Assembly: GCA_902630065.1 (NCBI GenBank)
Contig: CACOTF010000001.1
Coordinates: 197,854 to 261,853 of the forward strand
Source of the DNA: an uncultured Pelagibacteraceae bacterium
Lineage (GTDB): Bacteria; Pseudomonadota; Alphaproteobacteria; Pelagibacterales; Pelagibacteraceae
Length of the DNA: 64,000 nt
Reading direction: 5' to 3'
The notes beneath the pieces were generated by a model. It ran no database searches and was not told the DNA's origin. It saw only the letters and a list, made by a program, of their open reading frames with translations. Below, one piece after another: positions 43,492 to 51,182 of the stretch (position 1 is the first letter of the stretch; each line of letters starts with the position of its first letter). A program made the position numbers and the translations under genes.

Positions 43492-44817
43492 ATGCCTAAA
43501 AATTTATCTCAAATAGCTAGATCTAAAAAAATTAAATATTTTTTAATCAGTTTTGTGGATTTGTTTGGAGTATTGAGATCAAAATTAGTTCCAGCACAAG
43601 CAATTGCTGAAATGCAAAAAAATGGAGCTGGTTTTGCAGGATTTGCAACATGGCTAGATATGTCACCTGCAGATAGTGACATGTTCGCAATACCAGATCC
43701 AAATAGTTTAATTCAATTACCATGGAATAAAGAGATTGGTTGGTTAGCTTCAGATTTATATATGGATGGTGGACCTGTAGATGCATCTCCAAGAGTAATG
43801 TTGAAAAATCAGATAAAAAAATTAAGTGAAAAAAAACTTCAAATGAAGTCTGGTGTTGAGTGTGAATATTTTTTAATTTCTGAGGATGGTTCGTCTATTG
43901 CAGATCCTAGAGATATCCAATCAAAACCTTGTTATGATCAATCAGCTCTCATGAGAAGATATGATTTAATTAAAGAGATATGTGACAGCATGATTGAGTT
44001 AGGATGGAAACCATATCAAAATGACCATGAAGATGCTAACGGTCAATTTGAAATGAATTGGGATTATTCTGACAGTTTAATAACTGCAGATAGGCATGTT
44101 TTTTTCAAATTTATGGTAAAAAATTTAGCTGAAAAACATGGTCTTAGAGCTACATTTATGCCAAAACCATTCAATAATCTAACTGGTAATGGTTGCCATG
44201 CGCATGTTTCTGTTTGGGGGAAAGGAAAAAATCAATTTTTAGACAAAAAAGATAAATTGGGTTTAAGCAAAATGGCTTACAATTTCCTAGGCGGAGTTAT
44301 AAAGAATGCTCAACCTTTATCAGCTTTCTTTAATCCGACTATTAACAGTTACAGAAGAATAAATGCTCCACCAACAAAATCAGGAGCTACTTGGTCTCCT
44401 AGCAGCATATCTTATACAGGAAATAATAGAACACATATGATTAGAATTCCCGACCCAGGAAGATTTGAACTTAGATTAATGGATGGATCAGCTAATCCAT
44501 ATTTATTACAAGCTGGAGTTCTTGCAGCTGGTTTGGAAGGTATAAATAAAAAAATAAATCCAGGTAAACCTTTATTCTGTAATATGTATACAGATTATAA
44601 AAAATACCCAAACTTGCCTAAACTTCCTAATAACGTTTCTGAGGCATTAAATATGTTAAGTGGTAGCAAAGTCCTTAATAAAGCATTTGGAAAAAAAGTT
44701 ATTGATAGTTATATAAAATTAAAAAGTAACGAAATAGATAATTTCAATAAACAAGAAGTCTTTGATAAGAAAAAATCAGTTACTAAATGGGAAAAAGATA
44801 ACACCTTAGATTGTTAG
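43492..44817 (+). CDS. gmaS: Gamma-glutamylmethylamide synthetase
   Basis: The 441-residue glutamine-synthetase family enzyme has the GmaS-type N-terminus (KYFLISFVDLFGVLRSKLVPAQ) and GFAGFATWLDMSPAD. The metal site is NDHEDANGQFEMNW near residue 181, with TGNGCHAHVSVW and FELRLMDGSANPYL further on. It joins methylamine to glutamate with ATP, making gamma-glutamylmethylamide for MgsABC. Its position at the end of the mgsABC run supports the assignment over ordinary glutamine synthetase. Confidence 0.88.
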   Translation: MPKNLSQIARSKKIKYFLISFVDLFGVLRSKLVPAQAIAEMQKNGAGFAGFATWLDMSPADSDMFAIPDPNSLIQLPWNKEIGWLASDLYMDGGPVDASPRVMLKNQIKKLSEKKLQMKSGVECEYFLISEDGSSIADPRDIQSKPCYDQSALMRRYDLIKEICDSMIELGWKPYQNDHEDANGQFEMNWDYSDSLITADRHVFFKFMVKNLAEKHGLRATFMPKPFNNLTGNGCHAHVSVWGKGKNQFLDKKDKLGLSKMAYNFLGGVIKNAQPLSAFFNPTINSYRRINAPPTKSGATWSPSSISYTGNNRTHMIRIPDPGRFELRLMDGSANPYLLQAGVLAAGLEGINKKINPGKPLFCNMYTDYKKYPNLPKLPNNVSEALNMLSGSKVLNKAFGKKVIDSYIKLKSNEIDNFNKQEVFDKKKSVTKWEKDNTLDC

Positions 44818-44819
44818 AA

Positions 44820-45950
44820 ATGAGTTTAAATAATATTTCTAAATGGAAATATTCTAATTTTCTAATTAATAAATCTTATAACTTTGATCGTAAAAGAATT
44901 CTAAAACTTATACCTTCTAACTTGCTATTGAATTCAAATAAAACAATTTCGAACTGGAAAAATTACAAGAAAACACCTCTATTAAAATTAGAAAAACTAA
45001 ACCGAAATTTAAAACTTAATAATATTTTTTACAAAGATGAGTCAAAAAGATTTCATTTAAAATCATTTAAAGCTTTAGGTGGAGCATATGCTGTAGAAAA
45101 AATATCTAAAGGGAAAAAAAATATTATAATATCATCTGCAACAGCTGGAAATCATGGTAGATCAGTTGCTTGGGGCGCTCAAAGATTGGGTCTGCAATGT
45201 AAAATTTTTGTTAGTCAATATGTAAGTGAAACTAGAGTAAAAGAAATTGAAAAATTTGGAGCTGATGTAATTAGAGTTAGAGGTAACTATGAAAATTCAT
45301 TAAATGAATGTAAAAAATTATCAAAAAAAAATAATTGGATTATTGTTCAAGATGTATCTACTAAGAATTATAGTCATGTCCCCTTGTTAACTATGGCTGG
45401 ATATTCAATTATGATTAAAGAAATTTCAAAACAAACTACACATTATATTACACATATATTCCTTCAAGCTGGCGTTGGTGGAATGGCAGCAGGTGTAGTA
45501 GCAGGGGTAGCAAAATATTTTAAGAGAATTCCTAAAATAATAATAGTTGAGCCGGATGGAGCTGATTGCGTACTGCAAAGCATAAAAAGTAAAAAATTAA
45601 AAAAAATTAAAATAAAAAAAGAAAGTATAATGGGCGGAATGTCATGTAATGAAATGTCTTTAATACCTTGGCATGTATTAAAGAAAGCTAGCGATTGTTG
45701 TGTTACTGTAAATGACTCAAAAGTTTCTAAAACTGTTGCTATGCTAAAAGACAAGAAACTTAGTAAAAGAACAATAGTTGGTGGTGAATGTGCTACACCA
45801 GGAATTATCAGTCTTATTAGTCTCTGTAATAATCCCAAAACAAAGAAATTAATAAATCTTAACGAAAAATCAAATGTTTTAGTTATTGGATGCGAAGGTA
45901 ATGCAGATGTAAAACTTTACAAACAATTGCTATCTAAAGGCAGAAAGTAA
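44820..45950 (+). CDS. PLP enzyme, diaminopropionate ammonia-lyase-like
   Basis: The ORF track starts at a TTG (44811) that overlaps gmaS by 7 bp; the ATG at 44820 gives 376 residues and is preferred. The fold-type II PLP motif DESKRFHLKSFKALGGAYAV near residue 75 closely follows that of diaminopropionate ammonia-lyase, with the PLP lysine in it. SATAGNHGRSVAWGA and the phosphate-binding GVGGMAAGV loop follow. Such enzymes remove ammonia from 2,3-diaminopropionate or serine/threonine-like substrates. Its tight link to gmaS suggests co-transcription, but a role in methylamine use is unclear. Confidence 0.8.
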   Translation: MSLNNISKWKYSNFLINKSYNFDRKRILKLIPSNLLLNSNKTISNWKNYKKTPLLKLEKLNRNLKLNNIFYKDESKRFHLKSFKALGGAYAVEKISKGKKNIIISSATAGNHGRSVAWGAQRLGLQCKIFVSQYVSETRVKEIEKFGADVIRVRGNYENSLNECKKLSKKNNWIIVQDVSTKNYSHVPLLTMAGYSIMIKEISKQTTHYITHIFLQAGVGGMAAGVVAGVAKYFKRIPKIIIVEPDGADCVLQSIKSKKLKKIKIKKESIMGGMSCNEMSLIPWHVLKKASDCCVTVNDSKVSKTVAMLKDKKLSKRTIVGGECATPGIISLISLCNNPKTKKLINLNEKSNVLVIGCEGNADVKLYKQLLSKGRK

Positions 45951-45955
45951 ATTAT

Positions 45956-47374
45956 ATGTCAAAAAAAGCTGTTGTTTGGATAAGAGACGATTTTAGAGTA
46001 AAAAATAATTCTGCGTTATCTTATGCAACAAATAATTACGATACTGTCACGGCATTATATATTTATAACAAGAAAAATTTTGATGATGTTAGAGAAGCAC
46101 AAAAATGGTGGATAAGTAAATCATTAATAAATTTTAAAGATGAATTAATTAAATATAATATTGAATTAGAGTTAGTATTTTCTGATGAGATAATTTTTTT
46201 TAATAAAATCAAAGACAAACAAGAAATTTCTATTTTTTGGAATAAAATATATGAGCCATCTCAATTAAAGTTAGATAATGATCTCATTAAAATTTTTGAA
46301 AAAAACAAAATACTCTCAAAATGCTTTAAAGGAAATGTTCTTAATGAATATAATAATGTTACAAAAGATGATGGAAGCCCTTATAAAGTTTATAGTCCAT
46401 TTTGGAGAGTTGGAGAACAAATTTACTTAGATAGTATCCCAAGCAAATCATTAAACGTAAAAAGAGCTAAGAGCAAAATAAAATTATTCAAAAATAATAA
46501 TAATCCAGATCAAATTTTGCCAAAGAAAAATTGGTATAAAAAATTTGAAAAATATTGGGACCCAACAGAAAAACAATCTGAAAAATATTTAAATGATTTT
46601 GTCGAAAATAGAATGTTGAAATATGGAGTTGATAGAGATTATCCTGCTATAAATGGTTCGTCAAAACTTTCACCATACATTAGAAACGGACAAATACACG
46701 TAAGTAACATTTGGGACAAATGTTATAAATATAAATCAAAAAATATTAGTGTTAAAAAATATCTAAATGAATTAGGCTGGAGAGAATTTTCACATAGTTT
46801 AATTAATTATTTTCCTGAAATGCTAAAAGGTAATTTAAGAAAAGAATTTGATAAATTCCCATGGGATAAAAATGCAAAAAATTTGAAAGCTTGGAAAACT
46901 GGTATGACTGGATACCCGATTGTTGATGCTGGGATGAGACAACTTTATGAAACAGGTTGGATGCATAATAGAATTAGAATGGTAGTTGGTTCTTTTCTTG
47001 TAAAACATTTAAGAATTAATTGGAAAGAGGGTGAAAAACATTTTAGAAATTGTTTGTTAGATTTTAATGAAGCAAACAATGTTGCGCAATGGCAATGGGT
47101 TGCTGGCTGTGGTGCGGATGCAGCCCCTTATTTTAGAATTTTTAATCCTATATTGCAGGGTGAAAAATTTGATAAACAAGGTATGTATGTAAAAAAATGG
47201 GTACCTGAATTAGAGAGAGTTCCAAATAAATTTATTCATAAACCATGGGAAATGGAAACTAAATATCAAGAAGCTATAAAAACTAAAATTGGTTCTGATT
47301 ACCCTTCCCCAATAGTCGTGCATGAAGAAGCTAGAAACGCAGCTCTCAAAGCATTTCAAACTTTAAAAAATTAA
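45956..47374 (+). CDS. phrB: Deoxyribodipyrimidine photolyase (class I CPD)
   Basis: This 472-residue photolyase/cryptochrome family protein has an N-terminal antenna-cofactor domain (AVVWIRDDFRVKNNSAL) and a C-terminal FAD domain. The FAD signature is TGMTGYPIVDAGMRQLYETGWMHNRIRMVVG near residue 320, then NNVAQWQWVAGCGADAAPYFRIFNP. It repairs UV-made cyclobutane pyrimidine dimers with blue light, which suits a surface-ocean organism. It starts 5 bp after the PLP enzyme stop. Confidence 0.94.
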   Translation: MSKKAVVWIRDDFRVKNNSALSYATNNYDTVTALYIYNKKNFDDVREAQKWWISKSLINFKDELIKYNIELELVFSDEIIFFNKIKDKQEISIFWNKIYEPSQLKLDNDLIKIFEKNKILSKCFKGNVLNEYNNVTKDDGSPYKVYSPFWRVGEQIYLDSIPSKSLNVKRAKSKIKLFKNNNNPDQILPKKNWYKKFEKYWDPTEKQSEKYLNDFVENRMLKYGVDRDYPAINGSSKLSPYIRNGQIHVSNIWDKCYKYKSKNISVKKYLNELGWREFSHSLINYFPEMLKGNLRKEFDKFPWDKNAKNLKAWKTGMTGYPIVDAGMRQLYETGWMHNRIRMVVGSFLVKHLRINWKEGEKHFRNCLLDFNEANNVAQWQWVAGCGADAAPYFRIFNPILQGEKFDKQGMYVKKWVPELERVPNKFIHKPWEMETKYQEAIKTKIGSDYPSPIVVHEEARNAALKAFQTLKN

Positions 47375-47794
47375 TTAATCTCCAATAAAATGATGAATAA
47401 TAAGCCTTTTCGTAGAAGCTAACCTATGTTCAAAAAGGTAAATTCCTTGCCAAGTTCCTAACAAAAGTTGTTTGTTTTTTATACTGAGGGATATTTGATT
47501 GTTAGTTAAAGCTGACTTTATATGAGCTGGCATATCGTCCTTACCTTCTATTGTATGAACATATAATTTATTATCCATTGGAGCAATTTTATCAAAATAA
47601 TTAATTAAATCTGATTGAACATCTGGATCAGCATTTTCTTGAACAATTAAAGATGCACTAGTGTGCTGTATGCTTAAATTTAAAATACCATTGTTAAAAT
47701 TATTTTTATTTATCCAGTCTATCGTTTGATCTGTAAATTCATATAATTTTTGACCATTTGTTTTAAGTTCAAGATTAAAAAATTCTTGTCTCAT
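47375..47794 (-). CDS. YjbQ family protein (UPF0047)
   Basis: The 139-residue protein has the YjbQ signature: IQHTSASLIVQENADPDVQSDL near residue 42, HIKSAL, and GTWQGIYLFEHR near the C-terminus. Members form trimers with a metal-like site and can show weak thiamine-phosphate synthase activity; their real role is unclear. It overlaps zapE by 4 bp (ATGA) and converges on the photolyase gene with no gap. Confidence 0.9.
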   Translation of the reverse strand: MRQEFFNLELKTNGQKLYEFTDQTIDWINKNNFNNGILNLSIQHTSASLIVQENADPDVQSDLINYFDKIAPMDNKLYVHTIEGKDDMPAHIKSALTNNQISLSIKNKQLLLGTWQGIYLFEHRLASTKRLIIHHFIGD

Positions 47795-48846
47795 AAATAC
47801 TTTTTAGATGTTAGTTCATATAATCGGCTAATGGTTCGCTTAAATGGTTTTTCCAATAATCTTGATGATGTGAGTTTATCAATATTTTGTTCTGCACTAA
47901 TGGCCATAGGTATATTTTGATCATACACGATATCTAAAAAAGTAATAAATCTTTGTTGTTGATTTGAATTTAAATCATTAAATACTGGCACATTTTCCAT
48001 AACTATAAAAAAACAATTTTTTACTATTTTAATATAATCTTCCGATCCTAAATTTTTATCACATACTTCTTTAAAAGTTAATCGAACAATTCCATCATAA
48101 AAATTTTTTAAAATAAATTTTCTCCCTTTGATGTTTAAAATCTTTTCTTTTAAAATCTTATCTTTAGTCATTACTCTAAATAATTTGTTTATTTTAAAAT
48201 TGTTTTCTTGATTTAAAGGTGAGTAATATCTTTGAGTTTTATTGCCTTTGGACTTTCTATAATCATCATCTATATTTAATTGATATTCAAATGATTGATT
48301 TTGCATTATTTTTATAAAAGGTTTGAATTGATCTCTTTGCAACCCATCTTTATACAAATTTTCGATTTTTATATTAGAGGTTACAATAATTTTTAAATCT
48401 TCTTTAAATATTTCATCAAATAATTTTCCAAGTATCATTGCATCTACTATATTTGTAACTTGAAACTCGTCAAAATATATTAATTTTGCTTTCGATTTTA
48501 ATTTTTTAACAAATTTACTTATTTTATTTTCATCATTTTTACCTTTGTATTTGTGTACAAAATCGTGAAAGCTAAGCATAAACTCATTGAAGTGAAGTTT
48601 TAATTTTTTACCTTCAACTAGGTTGAAAAAAAAATCCAATATCATGGTTTTACCAACACCAACATCTCCATAAAGATAAAAGCCTTTTTTATAATTTTTT
48701 TTTGATAAAATTTTTGAGATAAATGATTTGTAGTTTAATTTATAATATTCTTCTAATATTTTTATGAGTTTTATCTGATGCGAATTAACATCTAAATTTT
48801 TCTTTTTGCAGTAAAGTTTAAACTCTTTAACAAAACTTTTTTGCAT
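47791..48846 (-). CDS. zapE: AFG1/ZapE-family ATPase
   Basis: The 351-residue AAA-like ATPase has Walker A GDVGVGKTMILDFFF near residue 58, Walker B LIYFDEFQV near 125 and the family's SNIKIENLYKDGLQR segment. In E. coli ZapE binds FtsZ; mitochondrial AFG1 acts in protein quality control. It overlaps the cupin-like gene by one base and yjbQ by four, so the minus-strand genes downstream of aconitase form one dense operon. Confidence 0.9.
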   Translation of the reverse strand: MQKSFVKEFKLYCKKKNLDVNSHQIKLIKILEEYYKLNYKSFISKILSKKNYKKGFYLYGDVGVGKTMILDFFFNLVEGKKLKLHFNEFMLSFHDFVHKYKGKNDENKISKFVKKLKSKAKLIYFDEFQVTNIVDAMILGKLFDEIFKEDLKIIVTSNIKIENLYKDGLQRDQFKPFIKIMQNQSFEYQLNIDDDYRKSKGNKTQRYYSPLNQENNFKINKLFRVMTKDKILKEKILNIKGRKFILKNFYDGIVRLTFKEVCDKNLGSEDYIKIVKNCFFIVMENVPVFNDLNSNQQQRFITFLDIVYDQNIPMAISAEQNIDKLTSSRLLEKPFKRTISRLYELTSKKYL

Positions 48847-49277
48847 TAATTCTTTTTTGAATTAAAATCGATACCATATTCTGATCTTGGACCTTTTCTT
48901 AATCCAAAAGGTCCAGAGATAAAAATTGTCATTGGCCTTGTTCCTGGCTCAAGGTCTACTCTATGATATGCATTGGCTGATCTAAATCCAATATATCCAG
49001 GTTTTCTCCAGAACTTGCCTTTTTTAGTAGTTTCCCAATAACCGTCTCTCAAAATTATTGTAATATAAGGGAATAGATGATTATGAACTCCATCCCCATG
49101 ATCATCATCCAACATTTCATGAATTAATATATTAAATGGGAACCATTTTGGTCTATTCCTAAATAATAAATAATATCTATTCATCCATGGTTTGGCTTCA
49201 TTAAATTTTGGGTGAGACGGCCCCCTATCTAAAACTATCTTTTTTCTTCCAATTTTTTCCAAAAATTTTAATAACAT
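48846..49277 (-). CDS. Cupin-like protein of unknown function
   Basis: This 143-residue protein has a cupin-like pattern: HNHLFPYITIILRDGYWET (about residues 66-84) then AYHRVDLEPGTRPMTIFISGP, which give two histidine-bearing beta motifs that could bind a metal. No signal peptide is visible. It resembles small cupins found next to phage or lipid-modifying genes, but I cannot name a substrate. Overlaps of one base on both sides tie it to the BamB-like and ZapE genes. Confidence 0.7.
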   Translation of the reverse strand: MLLKFLEKIGRKKIVLDRGPSHPKFNEAKPWMNRYYLLFRNRPKWFPFNILIHEMLDDDHGDGVHNHLFPYITIILRDGYWETTKKGKFWRKPGYIGFRSANAYHRVDLEPGTRPMTIFISGPFGLRKGPRSEYGIDFNSKKN

Positions 49278-50545
49278 TAATTTGATCTTATAATTCCATT
49301 ATTTTTAATTAAAAAAATATTGGCATTGTTAATAAATGGCCTTGATATTTTTTCATTATTAAATTTAATTACTTTCTCTGTTTCAGAATTAGTTAAATTA
49401 ATAATCAAAATTCGTCCATTATCAGTAGACAAATAAATTTTATTTTTAGCAATAACAAAACCTACTGGTGTAATTTTTTCTCTTTTTTTAAATGTTGAGA
49501 AAACATCAGTGATCCTGATTATATTTCCAGTCTCAGTATCAATTACAAATAAATATCCTTCCTCAGAAATATTAAAAATATAATTTTCAGAAATCGTAGG
49601 CTTTAAACTTGAATTTACAGTTTGTTTCCATTTTACTATGCCAGTTCTCGTGTCGATTGAGAATAACTCATTTTTGTTATTTGAAAAATATATTGTTTCA
49701 TTATTTAAAATCATTTCTGAATTTTTTAGACTAAATGCATTTAAGAATATTTCGTTACTCTGAGTAGGTGTTTGCCAAACTAAACTCCCATCATTAATAT
49801 TTAATGCCGTAAGATCACCTAAATTATTAAGTGAATAAACAATGTCATCTTTAATAATAACAGATAATTTTTTTTGAGATTTAATGAATGTGTTTTCTGT
49901 TTTAAAATTCCATAATTCATTTCCATCTACTATTGAGAAACATCTAATTACATTATCAAAATCAACAGTGACAAATTTATCATTTTTTATAGCAATATTT
50001 GAATTAAATGGAGATAGACTGTCCTTCTTCCAGTTTAGTTCCCCATTATCTAAATTTAATGAAAAAATATTTGAGAGAGTATCAGCGGCAATAATTTTAT
50101 TATCTATATAATTAAAATATAATATCGGATTAAGTTTTCTCTCTTTCTTTGAGTAATGATTTGCTTTCCACAAAGTTTCAAATTTTTCATTAATTCTTAA
50201 TATCGTACCTTTATTATCAAAATAAATTAGATCATTATTTTCGATAAATAAAATATCTGTATCGATTGAATTAAACTGTTTAATCTTTGAAAATTTAAAT
50301 GTTTTCTTTTTTTCAAATGTTGGCTCAAAGTTTATATGTCCATTATTATTTGTATTATTATTTATAAAACTATTATCTTTAACTAATTTAGAAAGATTTA
50401 TTTGTATATTTGGATTTAATTGTTGTTGAATTGGTTTAATTTCTTCAAATAAAATTTTAGAATTAGTATTTTCTATAGATTTATCACTTTGACCACAACT
50501 TGATAATAAAAGTAAAAAGACGAAATATAATACTATCCTACTCAC
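49277..50545 (-). CDS. bamB: BamB-like outer-membrane lipoprotein (PQQ-like beta-propeller)
   Basis: The 422-residue protein has a lipoprotein signal peptide with lipobox LLSSC (Cys16) and repeated beta-propeller blades such as DNGELNWKKDSLSPF, VDGNELWNFKTENTF and NDGSLVWQTPTQ. This is the layout of BamB, the accessory lipoprotein of the BAM complex that inserts outer-membrane proteins. The upstream TPR gene overlaps by 8 bp, as in the conserved yfgM-bamB pair. The usual der GTPase gene does not follow here. Confidence 0.82.
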   Translation of the reverse strand: MSRIVLYFVFLLLLSSCGQSDKSIENTNSKILFEEIKPIQQQLNPNIQINLSKLVKDNSFINNNTNNNGHINFEPTFEKKKTFKFSKIKQFNSIDTDILFIENNDLIYFDNKGTILRINEKFETLWKANHYSKKERKLNPILYFNYIDNKIIAADTLSNIFSLNLDNGELNWKKDSLSPFNSNIAIKNDKFVTVDFDNVIRCFSIVDGNELWNFKTENTFIKSQKKLSVIIKDDIVYSLNNLGDLTALNINDGSLVWQTPTQSNEIFLNAFSLKNSEMILNNETIYFSNNKNELFSIDTRTGIVKWKQTVNSSLKPTISENYIFNISEEGYLFVIDTETGNIIRITDVFSTFKKREKITPVGFVIAKNKIYLSTDNGRILIINLTNSETEKVIKFNNEKISRPFINNANIFLIKNNGIIRSN

Positions 50546-51182
50546 TGAAACTAGATCTTAGCCTTTTTTGAGCTTTGGTTTTTATTTTAGAGTTATTATT
50601 TTCAAGACTAACTATTTGCTCAAAAAATTCTTTTGATTTTTGCATTTGATTTTTTGATAAATAATATTCTGCCATAATATAAAGACTGTGTGGTTTCCAT
50701 ATACTATCTGCTTTAATTAGAGGATTAAAAATATCTAACAATTCATTTTCATCTGAAAAATCTGAATTATATAGGCCTTTTTTAAAGATTGTTAGCTCTT
50801 TAAACTTTTTATCCAAACCAATATCATTAATTAAAATATCAAAATAATTGTTAATTTCATCTTTTGAATTTACCAAATCATTATCCAGCAAAAAATAAAA
50901 AGCTAAAGGAGAATATGTTTTATCTTTAGCGTTAATCACCTCTTTAAGATCTGGGATCACATTATATTTATTATCAGCTTCATATCTTATTACAGCTAAG
51001 TCGTACTTATCGGCTAATTTTTCTCTTTTGCTAGATTGATATTCTTCAAAAGAAAAGTAGCCAATTAAAGCCAAAATAATTATTGCTAATATCGAAATTA
51101 AAGAATTTTTATTATTTATGAAAAAGTTTTTAATTTTTTCATTACGAGTTTGCGTATTTATTATTTCAATATCTTCATCCAT
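50538..51182 (-). CDS. TPR-type membrane-anchored protein (YfgM-like)
   Basis: The 214-residue protein has a cytoplasmic N-terminus, one membrane helix (LISILAIIILALIGYFSF, about residues 28-45) and a periplasmic helical domain with TPR-like repeats (LYIMAEYYLSKNQMQKSKEFFEQIVSL). YfgM-type proteins sit next to BamB and work with periplasmic chaperones. It shares one base with the aconitase stop and overlaps the BamB-like gene by 8 bp. Confidence 0.82.
   Translation of the reverse strand: MDEDIEIINTQTRNEKIKNFFINNKNSLISILAIIILALIGYFSFEEYQSSKREKLADKYDLAVIRYEADNKYNVIPDLKEVINAKDKTYSPLAFYFLLDNDLVNSKDEINNYFDILINDIGLDKKFKELTIFKKGLYNSDFSDENELLDIFNPLIKADSIWKPHSLYIMAEYYLSKNQMQKSKEFFEQIVSLENNNSKIKTKAQKRLRSSFSE

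Noticed and set aside
44811-44819. TTG start of the PLP enzyme ORF
   Set aside because: It overlaps gmaS and lacks support; the ATG at 44820 is simpler.
45464-45838. 124-residue minus-strand ORF
   Set aside because: Antisense shadow of the PLP enzyme, whose motifs are unambiguous.
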